From: CAZNLL01 sp964573885
Lineage (GTDB): Bacteria > Desulfobacterota > DSM-4660 > Desulfatiglandales > Desulfatiglandaceae
Assembly (NCBI GenBank): GCA_964573885.1
Contig: CAZNLL010000039.1
Location: forward strand, 1 to 27,680
DNA: 27,680 nt
Reading direction: 5' to 3'
A program made the position numbers and the translations under genes. Below are positions 7,854-15,834 of the stretch, piece after piece. Position 1 is the first letter of the stretch. Each line of letters begins with the position of its first letter. The notes below the pieces were generated by a model. The model had not been told where the DNA came from. It ran no database searches and worked only from the letters and a program-made list of their open reading frames with translations.

Positions 7854-9632
7854 ATGAGATCTGTCCGGCAGAGCCCTGACATGGATCAAACCAGGCACAA
7901 AGCTGACGGTTATTACCACTCCCTGGCCAGGAATATGATCCTGGCCGTCCTTATCGTCTCCATTACCCCTATGCTCCTCGTGAGCGCCACCATCCTCTAC
8001 CAGTTCCACCAGTCCTATCAAGCAAAGGTCTATGCCCACCTGGAAGAACTGGTGGAAAAGCACAGGCAGAACATCGACAATTTCCTGAAAGAGAAGCTGG
8101 CCGACATCCAGGCCCTGGCAAAGACCTTTAGTTACGAAGAGCTCAGTGATGAATCCTTCCTCAGGGACCGCCTGGAGGTGCTTCAGGAAGAGTACGGCGC
8201 CGTCTTTGTGGACCTGGGTGTGGTGAACGCCCGGGGGGTGCAAATGGCTTATGCGGGACCTTTTAAACTGGGCAAGGCCCTTTATTCCGAGGCCGAGTGG
8301 TTCCGGGAGGTCATGAAGCGGGACTATTATATCAGCGATGTCTTTCTCGGACTCCGGGGTCTGCCCCATTTTATCCTGGCCGTGAGACAGAACTGGGGGG
8401 GCGAGCCCTGGATATTGCGCTCCACCATTGACTTCGTGGCCTTCACCAAACTGGTGGAGAACATCCGCATCGGAGAGACGGGCATCGCCTATATCCTCAA
8501 TAGAAGGGGAGAATTCCAAACAAAGACCGTCCTGGATGCCTTGCCGTCCAAAGGCCCCTGCAGTGACTTTGTGGAAACCGGAAAGCCCTTTACCGAAGAG
8601 GATGTTTGCGTCTCGGTCCGGGGTGATGGAATGGGCAGCAAGAACCTTTACGTGGGGGCGGCTCTGAAGGGCGGTGATTGGCTCCTCATGTATCGGCAGC
8701 GGGCCTCGGACGCCTTTTCCGATTTTCAAAGGACCCTGAAGGTGACCCTGGTGATCATCCTCCTGGGCAGTCTGGGCATCGCGTCCATGGCCGTTTTGGT
8801 GTCCAAACGGATGGTGAACCGCATCGCCGAGGTGGACAGTGAAAAGCAGTTGATGAACGAACAGATCGTGGAGACGGGCAAGCTGGCCTCTGTGGGGGAA
8901 CTGGCCGCGGGCATCGCCCACGAGATCAACAACCCTGTGGCCATCATGGTGGAGGAAGCGGGGTGGATAGAAGACCTCCTGGAGGAGGAGGAATTTAAGG
9001 AGAGTGAGAACCTGCAGGAATTCGCCCGGGCCTTGAAGCAGATCCGGACCCAGGGCAAGCGGTGCAAGGAGATCACCCACAAGCTTCTGAGCTTTGCCCG
9101 GAAGACGGATTCCCGGGTGGAGGAGGTCCGGCCCAAGGAACTCATCGAGGAGATTGTGGCCCTTTCCGGGCAGCGGGCCAAATACAGCAACGTGAAAATC
9201 ACCACCACCCTTCAAAAGGGGTTGCCGGCCCTTCATGTGTCCCAGTCGGAGCTCCAGCAGGTGTTTTTGAACCTGATCAACAACGCCCTGGACGCCATGG
9301 AGAAGAAGGGGGGCGTGATTGACATCCGGGGCTATCTGGTGGGGCCTTATGCGGTCTTTGAGGTGGCGGACACGGGCCCGGGGATCCCTCAGGCCAATCT
9401 GGCCCGCATATTTGATCCCTTTTTTACCACCAAGCCGGTGGGAAAGGGGACGGGCCTGGGCCTGTCCATTTGTTACGGGATCGTAAAGAAACTGGGAGGG
9501 GATATCGAGGTGGAGAGTGTCATGGATGCGGGCACCACCTTTCGGGTTAAAATCCCCCTGGAAGGCGACAAAGGGGAAGGGGAGGCGTCAGGCCCCTTTG
9601 CCCGGACTGAAGCCAAGCAGGGGGCAAGATGA
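7854..9632 (+). CDS. Membrane Cache-domain sensor histidine kinase
   Basis: 592-aa two-component sensor. TM1 lies at about residues 28-50, a periplasmic double-Cache-type sensor domain at about 55-290, and TM2 at about 295-317. The H-box GELAAGIAHEINNPVAIM (348-365) has phospho-acceptor His356. The ATPase domain follows: N-box FLNLINNALDAME (471-483), G1 VADTGPGIP (504-512), F-box DPFFTT (521-526) and G2 GKGTGLGLSI (530-539). No HAMP domain is evident between TM2 and the H-box, only a coiled linker. The Cache domain implies sensing of a small extracytoplasmic ligand. Two response regulators and a TauE-type permease follow, so it probably controls that locus. The start is uncertain: ATG 7854 has GAAGG only 3 nt upstream, and ATG 7881 would shorten the N-terminus by 9 residues. 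Confidence 0.92.
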   Translation: MRSVRQSPDMDQTRHKADGYYHSLARNMILAVLIVSITPMLLVSATILYQFHQSYQAKVYAHLEELVEKHRQNIDNFLKEKLADIQALAKTFSYEELSDESFLRDRLEVLQEEYGAVFVDLGVVNARGVQMAYAGPFKLGKALYSEAEWFREVMKRDYYISDVFLGLRGLPHFILAVRQNWGGEPWILRSTIDFVAFTKLVENIRIGETGIAYILNRRGEFQTKTVLDALPSKGPCSDFVETGKPFTEEDVCVSVRGDGMGSKNLYVGAALKGGDWLLMYRQRASDAFSDFQRTLKVTLVIILLGSLGIASMAVLVSKRMVNRIAEVDSEKQLMNEQIVETGKLASVGELAAGIAHEINNPVAIMVEEAGWIEDLLEEEEFKESENLQEFARALKQIRTQGKRCKEITHKLLSFARKTDSRVEEVRPKELIEEIVALSGQRAKYSNVKITTTLQKGLPALHVSQSELQQVFLNLINNALDAMEKKGGVIDIRGYLVGPYAVFEVADTGPGIPQANLARIFDPFFTTKPVGKGTGLGLSICYGIVKKLGGDIEVESVMDAGTTFRVKIPLEGDKGEGEASGPFARTEAKQGAR

Positions 9633-9647
9633 TGAATCTCTATTATA

Positions 9648-9662
9648 GGGAGATGGTCTCCC
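9648..9662 (+). repeat. Small perfect hairpin before the response-regulator pair
   Basis: GGGAGA-TGG-TCTCCC forms a 6-bp stem with a 3-nt loop in the 50-nt gap between the kinase stop and the first response regulator, ending about 8 nt before that gene's AGGGG ribosome site. It could tune relative translation or mark an mRNA processing site. Confidence 0.4.
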
Positions 9663-9682
9663 ACGGTGGCAGGGGGTAGACA

Positions 9683-10096
9683 GTGCCTGGTGACAGGGAT
9701 GTGCAGGAAAGCCCGCCCGATCAAGACAAAATCAAGCTCCTCTTGGTGGATGATGAAGAGGGCTATGTGAATGTCCTGGCCAATAGAATGGGCAAGAGGA
9801 ATATGGTGGTCACAAAGGCCTTCAGCGGCACTGAGGGAATCCAGGCTTTGCGGGGTCGGGATTTTGATGTGGCGGTGCTGGATCTCAAGATGGAGGATAT
9901 GGACGGAATAGAAGTGTTGAAGATCTTCAAGAAAATGGATCCAAAGATGCCCGTGATTATGCTCACCGGCCATGGGTCCGAGCAGGCGGCCCGGGAGGGC
10001 ATCAAATACGGGGCCTTCGATTATCTCACAAAACCGTGCGAATTTGAGGAGCTCGTGGAAAAGATCAAGGAAGCCGCCCATGAGAGAGGTGAGTGA
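9683..10096 (+). CDS. Single-domain response regulator (first of a pair)
   Basis: 137-aa CheY-type receiver. Acidic pocket D23-D24, phospho-acceptor Asp67 in AVLDLKMEDMDG, Thr95 in MLTGHG and Lys117 in YLTKP are all present. There is no output domain; the protein ends about 20 residues after the Lys motif. The GTG start at 9683 is chosen because AGGGG (9671-9675) is 7 nt upstream. It lies 50 nt after the kinase gene and 1 nt before a second receiver gene, so kinase and both receivers are probably co-transcribed. It likely works as a phosphate shuttle or by protein contact rather than DNA binding. Confidence 0.9.
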   Translation: MPGDRDVQESPPDQDKIKLLLVDDEEGYVNVLANRMGKRNMVVTKAFSGTEGIQALRGRDFDVAVLDLKMEDMDGIEVLKIFKKMDPKMPVIMLTGHGSEQAAREGIKYGAFDYLTKPCEFEELVEKIKEAAHERGE

Positions 10097-10097
10097 G

Positions 10098-10520
10098 ATG
10101 GATTCCTTTAAGGTCCTTTTCGTGGATGATGAGGCGGAGTTTCTCGAGACCCTGCTGAAGCGGATGAAGAAGCGGGAGCTCGATGTGTCCGGGGTGAAAA
10201 GCGGGGAGGAGGCCCTGGCATGGCTGGAGAAGAACCCGGTGGATGTGGTGGCCCTGGACGTGAGGATGCCGGGCATGGACGGCATACAGACCCTGAGGGA
10301 AATCAAGGGCCGACACCCCCTGGTGGAGGTCGTGCTGCTTACAGGCCACGCCAGTGTTGAAGTGGCGCTCCAAGGCATGGAAATCGGAGCCTTTGACTAC
10401 CTCATGAAACCCGTGGATATTGACGAGCTCTTATACAAACTCCAGGATGCATACAAAAGCAAATACCTTAGGGAAAAGAAGATCAAACACAAGGAAGAGG
10501 AGGTGATAGGAGTAAAATAG
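10098..10520 (+). CDS. Single-domain response regulator (second of a pair)
   Basis: 140-aa CheY-type receiver with acidic pair D10-D11, phospho-acceptor Asp54 in ALDVRMPGMDG, Thr82 in LLTGHA and Lys104 in YLMKP. A short Lys/Glu-rich helical tail (about 118-140) follows the receiver. The ATG at 10098 is chosen because GAGGTG (10086-10091) precedes it by 6 nt; an in-frame ATG at 10080 would overlap the preceding gene. It resembles its upstream neighbour in the signature regions, but the surface helices differ. It could be a phosphate sink or a second output branch of the same kinase, possibly acting on the permease or the dikinase-like protein encoded downstream. Confidence 0.9.
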   Translation: MDSFKVLFVDDEAEFLETLLKRMKKRELDVSGVKSGEEALAWLEKNPVDVVALDVRMPGMDGIQTLREIKGRHPLVEVVLLTGHASVEVALQGMEIGAFDYLMKPVDIDELLYKLQDAYKSKYLREKKIKHKEEEVIGVK

Positions 10521-10579
10521 TAAGGGCAAAAACGGATTGAATCAGGGGCCAAAATTTTGCACGGAGGCACGCGAGGAAA

Positions 10580-11887
10580 ATGAACTTCGTGAGACAGTGG
10601 GGCAAGTTTTTGATGCTGGCATCCAGGGCCCACGCCAAGTGGGAGCTGGATGTTTCGCGGACTATTCTTGGTGATCGAAAGAGGCTGATCATTCTCGGTT
10701 TGTTTACGGCCCCCGTCCTTTTGGGGAGCATCGCCTTCGCCGACCAGATCGGCGGGGCCTTACCTGAACTCCTGGGAGGCAAAAAGGCTTACAGCCCCGC
10801 CTTCTACGGAACGGGTATCTTCATTGTTTCCATTCTCATCGGTCTGGGTGCGGGGCTTATCACAGGGTGCATCGGCGCGGGCGGTGGGTTTGTGATCGCA
10901 CCGGCCCTGATGAGCGCCGGTATCAAGGGGATCCTGGCCGTAGGGACGGATCTTTTTCATATCTTTGCCAAGGCCATCATGGGCAGTGTCATCCACCGGA
11001 AGCTGGGGAACGTGTCCGTGGCCTTGGCCGTGGTCTTCCTGATCGGGGCGATTGTCGGGGCCACCCTGGGGGGCGTGATCAACCGGGTGCTCTATGAAAT
11101 CAACCCCGTGTTGAGCGACGCCTTTATTACCACCATCTATTCCCTCATGCTGGGGTTCCTCGGCATCTATGCCATGACCGACTTTCTCAGGGCAAGGAAG
11201 CGCGGGAAGCTGGCCGAGTTTCACGGCCAGGGGGAAGGGGCCCACGGAGGCAAAGACGAAGGGGCGGAAATGGGCAATCTGCCCATGAAAATCCAGGCCA
11301 TGAAGATCCCCCCCATGATCAAGTTTGATTACGATTTCACCCCTGGAGGACGCAGCATTTCGTGGCTTTTCCTGGTGCTCAGCGGCGCCCTGGTGGGGCT
11401 TGCCGCCGGGATCATGGGGGTGGGGGGGGGATTTCTCACTTTTCCCATATTTGTGTACCTCCTCGGTGTTTCTTCCATGACCACCGTGGGGACCGATATA
11501 TTCCAGATCATCTTCACCGCCGGGTATGCCGGTATAAGCCAGTACGCCATTTTCGGGTTTATCTTCTACACCCTGGCCATGGGCATGCTCCTGGGCTCCC
11601 TGGTGGGCATTCAGGTGGGGGCCATGGTCACCAAAGTGGTCAAGGGCATTACCATTCGGGGCTTTTATGCCATGGCGGTGCTGGCGGGTTTTGTGAACCG
11701 GATCTTTGCCCTTCCCGCCAAATTGGGTGAGATGGGGCTCATCCCCATTTCCAAGCAAATCGGGGCCGTTTTGGAGAGTATCGGGGTGTGGGCCTTCTTT
11801 ATTGTCATCGCCGGCTTCGGGATTTGGGTGATCGGGACCTTTCTGGGCAACCTGGGCGTTTTGAAGGGAGAGGAGGGGCGGCTATGA
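10580..11887 (+). CDS. TauE/SafE-family permease (putative anion or sulfite/sulfonate exporter)
   Basis: 435-aa membrane protein of the TauE/SafE family (PF01925), whose known members export sulfite, sulfoacetate or other organic anions. A soluble N-terminus (1-35) and one helix (about 35-54) precede two internally homologous four-helix halves. Their family motifs are GCIGAGGGFVIAP (about 97-109) and GIMGVGGGFLTFP (about 278-290). The halves are joined by a long hydrophilic loop (about 203-260) rich in Gly, Met and charged residues. The protein is longer than the typical 250-300 aa because of the N-terminal extension and this loop. It is overlapped by ATGA with the next gene, so the two products are made together. 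The substrate is not determinable; the sulfur genes nearby make a sulfur oxyanion plausible. Confidence 0.88.
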   Translation: MNFVRQWGKFLMLASRAHAKWELDVSRTILGDRKRLIILGLFTAPVLLGSIAFADQIGGALPELLGGKKAYSPAFYGTGIFIVSILIGLGAGLITGCIGAGGGFVIAPALMSAGIKGILAVGTDLFHIFAKAIMGSVIHRKLGNVSVALAVVFLIGAIVGATLGGVINRVLYEINPVLSDAFITTIYSLMLGFLGIYAMTDFLRARKRGKLAEFHGQGEGAHGGKDEGAEMGNLPMKIQAMKIPPMIKFDYDFTPGGRSISWLFLVLSGALVGLAAGIMGVGGGFLTFPIFVYLLGVSSMTTVGTDIFQIIFTAGYAGISQYAIFGFIFYTLAMGMLLGSLVGIQVGAMVTKVVKGITIRGFYAMAVLAGFVNRIFALPAKLGEMGLIPISKQIGAVLESIGVWAFFIVIAGFGIWVIGTFLGNLGVLKGEEGRL

Positions 11888-12570
11888 TTGCACACAAGAA
11901 GGAATTCTATGGTGGAACCGGGTTACTCGCGGTCTTTATAGTCGTTCTCATTATTATTTTCTTACCCGTCTTCAAAGGCCAGAACGGCCTTGAGTATCTG
12001 GACAGCCTCTATAATTCCATTTCCAAGGCCTCCGCCTATTATATCCCCAATGTGAAAGAGGAATGCGCCGGGGTCACGGGGACAACCGTGTCCGTCTCCT
12101 TGACCATGGCAGACCCTGAGCAGGCCAAAGAGACGGCTTTGCTGTTCCTGAAAGGCGGTGCCGCGGCCGAGGTGTCTGGAGAAAAGCTGAATGTTACCGG
12201 TGACTTGGGGAAAATTCTTGCAGCCTGCCTGGACGATGCCGACCTCATGTATCACAATAAGGGGGAAGCCCTCTCCCAAAAATACGGTTACAATGAGAGA
12301 CGGGTCCTCTTTAATTGGTGGTCGGCCTGTATGGCCATGGACAAGGCGTTAAAGAAGCAGAAAAAGTTTGAAGAGGCCAAGAAGGTTTCCGTGGTGGTCA
12401 AAAAGGGGGTGGAGACCTCTTACAACTATTACGGCATAGAACCCCAAAAGATCTCGGAGAAGTTCGGCATTGTGGCCTTTTCACTGCTTTTCTACGTGGT
12501 ATATACCCTCTGGTACGGGTTTGCCATTATGTTTATGTTCGAGGGATGGGGGATGAGATTGGAGCACTGA
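11884..12570 (+). CDS. Two-TM protein of unknown function coupled to the TauE permease
   Basis: 228-aa protein with an N-terminal helix (about 11-30), a soluble domain of about 160 residues (31-190) and a C-terminal helix (about 195-218), so both ends lie on the same side of the membrane. Positive charge near the N-terminal end (HKK at 4-6) suggests the soluble domain is periplasmic. That domain contains Cys61, Cys115 and Cys149 and a WW pair (145-146). I do not recognise the family. The start ATG overlaps the stop of the TauE-family gene (ATGA), and a terminator-like hairpin lies downstream, so it closes this operon. The likely role is a periplasmic partner of the permease or a substrate-capture or gating subunit; this is inference from coupling only. 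Confidence 0.75.
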   Translation: MIAHKKEFYGGTGLLAVFIVVLIIIFLPVFKGQNGLEYLDSLYNSISKASAYYIPNVKEECAGVTGTTVSVSLTMADPEQAKETALLFLKGGAAAEVSGEKLNVTGDLGKILAACLDDADLMYHNKGEALSQKYGYNERRVLFNWWSACMAMDKALKKQKKFEEAKKVSVVVKKGVETSYNYYGIEPQKISEKFGIVAFSLLFYVVYTLWYGFAIMFMFEGWGMRLEH

Positions 12571-12580
12571 TGGTTGTAAC

Positions 12581-12606
12581 CCGGGTGAGTGGGCATGGGC
12601 ACCCGG
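12581..12606 (+). repeat. GC-rich hairpin just after the two-TM gene
   Basis: CCGGGTG (12581-12587) pairs with CACCCGG (12600-12606) around a 12-nt loop, followed by TTTGATA. It may contribute to transcript ending together with the stronger hairpin at 12650. Confidence 0.4.
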
Positions 12607-12649
12607 TTTGATACCCCCACCGAGCAGGGGGGCTCTATTCTCAAAACAA

Positions 12650-12693
12650 GGCTAAAGGCAAATCGATTTCTTGGATGCCTTTAGCCTTTGTTT
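12650..12693 (+). terminator. Probable intrinsic terminator
   Basis: GGCTAAAGGCA (12650-12660) and TGCCTTTAGCC (12676-12686) form a perfect 11-bp stem with a 15-nt loop, followed directly by TTTGTTT. It lies between the permease operon and the dikinase-like gene. The stem occupies the sequence just before an in-frame TTG at 12688, which supports the downstream ATG at 12706 as the true start of the next gene. Confidence 0.65.
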
Positions 12694-12705
12694 CAGGACA
12701 CCCTT

Positions 12706-15294
12706 ATGGTTCCGCTGGGAAATCTTTTAGGGTTTTTTTCAAAGAGGCGCAAGAAAGAGACCTATAATGTGGAGGAGCTCCGCTTGGCCTTTAAGGCCCG
12801 GTATCACCGGTTCAAGCTCCTCTTGAACGCCAATAACCGGGCCCTGGAGGTCATGGCGACCATGGAAGAGGCCCTGAGAGGCACCCAGCCCTTTGGGATG
12901 ACCTTTGTGCTGTCCCATTGCACCAGGGTTTCGGCCAATGTCTGGCAGGTGGTCAGACATTTGAATGACCTGGCCCCCGGAAAATATGAGGCCCTCTTCG
13001 ATCGATTCAAGGAAATCCAGAAAAAGATCAATCCCTTTATCCAACACCGCCGTCTTTCCAGGGAAGGCCCCCTGGTCCTGCCTCTCGAGGCCGTGGACCG
13101 GAATATGGCCGACCTGGTGGGCAGTAAAATGGCCAACCTGGGTGAAATCAAGAACCGGATTCAACTAAGGGTCTCGAAGGGATTTGTGATCACGGCCCGA
13201 GGGTATCAGCGGTTCATGGAACACAACGACCTCCAGGCCGAGATTGACCGTCGTATCCAAGCCGCGGATATAGAGGGGCCAGAAGCGCTTTACGGCCTGA
13301 GTGCGGACATCCAACAGTTGATCATCCGGTCTCCCCTTCCCCAAGACCTTGAGAAGGCGGTTTTGGACCGCTACCGGGCCTTGGAAGCGGAGGAGGGTGA
13401 GGGAACCACCGTGGCTGTGCGCAGCAGCGCCCTGGGAGAGGACATGGCCGGGACCTCCTTTGCCGGCCAGTACCGTTCCGCCCTTAATGTGAGCCGGGAG
13501 AATATTTTGGAGGCCTACAAAGAGGTCCTGGCCAGCAAGTACAGCGTACCGGCCATGACCTATCGCCTTAACAGGGGAATCCGGGATGAAGACGTCGCCA
13601 TATGCGCAGGCTGTACGAGCATGGTGGATGCCGTCTCAGGGGGTGTGGTCTATTCCAGGAACCCTGTGGACATCCGGGACGACTCCATTGTGGTCAGTTC
13701 GGTATGGGGACTTCCCAAGTCAGTGGTGGAGGGAAGCGTGGCCACGGACCTCTTCATCATTTCCCGGGGTGAACCCTTGGCCGTGCGGAGGAAGGAGATC
13801 CCTGTCAAGGAAGAGGAATTCGTGTGTTATCCCCAGGAGGGGGTATGCCGGATGGAAATGGATGAGGATAAGGGGGGTCTTCCGTCCTTGAGTGAGGAAC
13901 AGGTCCTGGAACTGGCCCGTATGGCGGTCAAGCTGGAGAAGTACTACGGCGCCCCCCAGGATATTGAGTGGGCCACCGAGCAGGATGGTTCCATCGTCGT
14001 CCTCCAGTGCCGGCCTTTACAGCAGATGGAGCGCTATCATGCCCTGGGATCTGAAGCAAGGGATGATTCGGTGATCCTCAAAGGGGGATTTACGGCCAGC
14101 CCGGGCGCCGGGGTGGGAGAGGTTTTTTTCGTGAAAAAGGATATGGACGCCCTCCGGTTCCCGCAAGGAGGTGTGCTGGTCACGGCCCAGGCCCTGCCCC
14201 GTTGGGCCACCCTTTTGAGCCGCACCGCGGCGGTGGTCTCGGAGAAGGGAAGCGTGGCCGGACACCTTGCCAATGTGGCGAGGGAATTCGGCGTCCCCGC
14301 CCTCTTTGGCGTGGCAGGGGCCGTGGAAAGGCTTAGGAAGGGCCAACTTGTCACCGTGGATGCCGACGGCCTCAGGGTTTACGAGGGCCGGGTGGAGGCC
14401 GTGCTGGAGGGGCAAGAGGAGGGGCCTAAAAATCTGATGGAGGGAAGCCCGGTCTTTGAGGCCCTCAAAGGGGCCGGCGCCCATATCATCCCCCTGTATC
14501 TGTTGGACCCCGATTCCCCCCATTTCAGGCCCAAGAACTGCCGGACCTTTCATGACATCACCCGGTTCTGTCACGAAAAGGCGGTGTATGAGATGTTCCG
14601 TTTTGGAGAGGAACATCGCTTTCCCGAGGCCAAAAGCAAGCGACTGGTATGTGATGTGCCCATGCAGTTTTGGGTCATCAACCTGGACGACGGCTTCAGA
14701 GAGGAGGTGGAGGGCCGCCATGTGACCCTGGATAACATTGTTTCAATCCCTATGAGGGCCCTCTGGGAAGGTATGACGGCCGTTCCGTGGGGAGGTCCGC
14801 CGCCCGTGGATGCCAAGGGGTTTATGTCCATCCTGGTGGAGGCCAGCTCAAATCCGGCCCTGGACCCCTCGCTCCGTTCCTCTTTTTCGGTGCGCAACTA
14901 CTTTATGATCTCCAAGCACTTTTGCAGCCTCCAATCCCGGTTCGGCTTCCACTTCTGCACAGTGGAGGCCCTGGTCGGGAAAAGGGACATGGAAAACTAT
15001 ATCAGCTTCCAGTTCAAGGGGGGAGCGGCCAACCTGGAAAGGAGGGTCATACGGGCCCATTTTGTGGCGGAGATCTTGGAAGGATACGGTTTTCAAACCC
15101 GGGTCAAGGAAGACGGCTCCTTTGCCCGGCTGGAGGGGTATGACCAGGCCTTTATGGTCCACCGGCTCAGGGTCCTGGGCCATTTGCTGACCCATACGCG
15201 GCAACTGGACATGGTCATGAACAACAGGGCCTCTGTCAAACACCACAGGGACAAGATGATGGCGGACCTCCAGGGTTTTATTCGAAGGGAGTGA
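12706..15294 (+). CDS. PEP-synthase-like dikinase with a non-canonical C-terminal domain
   Basis: 862-aa protein. An N-terminal helical segment (1-120) precedes a PEP/pyruvate-dikinase ATP-binding domain (about 128-440): GSKMANLGEI (139-148, cf. GGKGANL), VAVRSSALGEDMAGTSFAGQ (236-255) and QDIEWA plus LQCRP (about 418-437). A swivelling phosphohistidine domain follows (about 460-565), with SVAGHLANVAREFGVPALFG containing His520. In PEP synthase or PPDK a PEP/pyruvate TIM barrel would come next. Here residues 580-862 form a different domain with no recognisable barrel motifs. The protein should move phosphate from ATP to His520 and on to an unknown acceptor, as rifampin phosphotransferase does with the same modules. 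ATG 12706 is preferred to TTG 12688 because CAGGA lies 6-7 nt upstream and a hairpin ends at 12686. Confidence 0.88.
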   Translation: MVPLGNLLGFFSKRRKKETYNVEELRLAFKARYHRFKLLLNANNRALEVMATMEEALRGTQPFGMTFVLSHCTRVSANVWQVVRHLNDLAPGKYEALFDRFKEIQKKINPFIQHRRLSREGPLVLPLEAVDRNMADLVGSKMANLGEIKNRIQLRVSKGFVITARGYQRFMEHNDLQAEIDRRIQAADIEGPEALYGLSADIQQLIIRSPLPQDLEKAVLDRYRALEAEEGEGTTVAVRSSALGEDMAGTSFAGQYRSALNVSRENILEAYKEVLASKYSVPAMTYRLNRGIRDEDVAICAGCTSMVDAVSGGVVYSRNPVDIRDDSIVVSSVWGLPKSVVEGSVATDLFIISRGEPLAVRRKEIPVKEEEFVCYPQEGVCRMEMDEDKGGLPSLSEEQVLELARMAVKLEKYYGAPQDIEWATEQDGSIVVLQCRPLQQMERYHALGSEARDDSVILKGGFTASPGAGVGEVFFVKKDMDALRFPQGGVLVTAQALPRWATLLSRTAAVVSEKGSVAGHLANVAREFGVPALFGVAGAVERLRKGQLVTVDADGLRVYEGRVEAVLEGQEEGPKNLMEGSPVFEALKGAGAHIIPLYLLDPDSPHFRPKNCRTFHDITRFCHEKAVYEMFRFGEEHRFPEAKSKRLVCDVPMQFWVINLDDGFREEVEGRHVTLDNIVSIPMRALWEGMTAVPWGGPPPVDAKGFMSILVEASSNPALDPSLRSSFSVRNYFMISKHFCSLQSRFGFHFCTVEALVGKRDMENYISFQFKGGAANLERRVIRAHFVAEILEGYGFQTRVKEDGSFARLEGYDQAFMVHRLRVLGHLLTHTRQLDMVMNNRASVKHHRDKMMADLQGFIRRE

Positions 15295-15349
15295 GAACCC
15301 CCCCGGTGTTCCTTTGAAGATACGGAATCTGGCCCGCAACCCGGGGTGT

Positions 15350-15523
15350 TTACCACCAGGTGATGATTTTATGGTGATCAAAAACCGCGGCAAGGAGTTG
15401 CTCGTAATCCACTTCACTCTCATAGAGGGGAAAAAGGGTGGCATCCTGCCCCTGAGAGAGGATTTCTATCAAGGCCTTGGTCACATCATCCGGCGCTGAT
15501 TTCAGAATATGAAGTAATTTCAT
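15350..15523 (-). CDS. 57-aa DsrH/TusB-like sulfur-relay protein
   Basis: Short gene read by hand on the minus strand. ATG is at 15523 and TAA ends at 15350. The protein begins MKLLHILKSAPDDVTKALIE and ends HHKIITWW. The opening Leu-His-Ile-Leu plus Ser-Pro-like turn, the middle amphipathic helix and the terminal Trp resemble DsrH/TusB, the smallest subunit of DsrEFH/TusBCD, though at 57 aa it is shorter than the usual 90-100 aa. It starts 3 nt after the stop of the DsrF-like gene, and a GGGGG tract in that gene's end can serve as ribosome site. Position and order (E, F, H) support the call. No cysteine is present, so it would be structural rather than a sulfur carrier. Confidence 0.72.
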   Translation of the reverse strand: MKLLHILKSAPDDVTKALIEILSQGQDATLFPLYESEVDYEQLLAAVFDHHKIITWW

Positions 15524-15526
15524 CCT

Positions 15527-15826
15527 TCAGCCCCCAAAGGGCACAATAAGATCCATTTCCTTGAGCTTGTTGCCTATTTCCTCGACGCTCATATACTGGA
15601 ATCCATGTTTGTCCTCGTTTACCCGGTTATTGGAGAAGTATTGGCACTCCATGTCCTGGAACCACTCCAGATTCTCCTTGATGGCATCCGTCATGTCTGC
15701 TTCCACATCCAGGACAAACAGGTACCCATAGAAATTCTCTACCCCCAGGCCCAGAGTCGTACGGGTGCCTTCCCACAGATCTTCTGCACTTCGTATCAAA
15801 AAGGCTACGTGCTTGATACCTTCCAT
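15527..15826 (-). CDS. DsrF/TusC-like protein (DsrE superfamily)
   Basis: 99-aa protein with the DsrE/DsrF-like fold pattern: beta-strand KHVAFLIRSAED at the start, strand-helix alternation (FYGYLFVLDVEADMTDAIKE) and a C-terminal strand MDLIVPFGG. A single Cys61 sits in DMECQYFSNN. Relatives form hetero-oligomers that pass persulfide sulfur. The ATG at 15826 has AGGGG 5 nt upstream and is 8 nt after the stop of the DsrE-like gene. Assignment to DsrF rather than a second DsrE is based on position between the DsrE-like and DsrH-like genes; sequence alone says DsrE superfamily. Confidence 0.75.
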   Translation of the reverse strand: MEGIKHVAFLIRSAEDLWEGTRTTLGLGVENFYGYLFVLDVEADMTDAIKENLEWFQDMECQYFSNNRVNEDKHGFQYMSVEEIGNKLKEMDLIVPFGG

Positions 15827-15834
15827 GTTATCCC

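Noticed and set aside
7622..7882. 86-aa minus-strand open frame in the gap before the Cache kinase
   Set aside because: No ribosome site or family resemblance; it overlaps the dyads and the start of the kinase gene.
7791..9236. 481-aa open frame on the minus strand
   Set aside because: Antisense shadow of the Cache kinase; low-complexity His/Gly/Leu-rich translation with no domain.
10760..11758. 332-aa open frame on the minus strand
   Set aside because: Antisense shadow of the TauE/SafE permease; hydrophilic His/Asp/Gly-rich translation typical of the reverse complement of membrane-protein codons.
12706..15294. Canonical PEP synthase (ppsA) or PPDK
   Set aside because: The C-terminal PEP/pyruvate barrel is not recognisable, so a gluconeogenic role should not be assumed.
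15314..15499. 61-aa open frame on the plus strand after the dikinase gene
   Set aside because: It overlaps the minus-strand DsrH-like gene, which has the better context (3-nt spacing to the DsrF-like gene and family resemblance).
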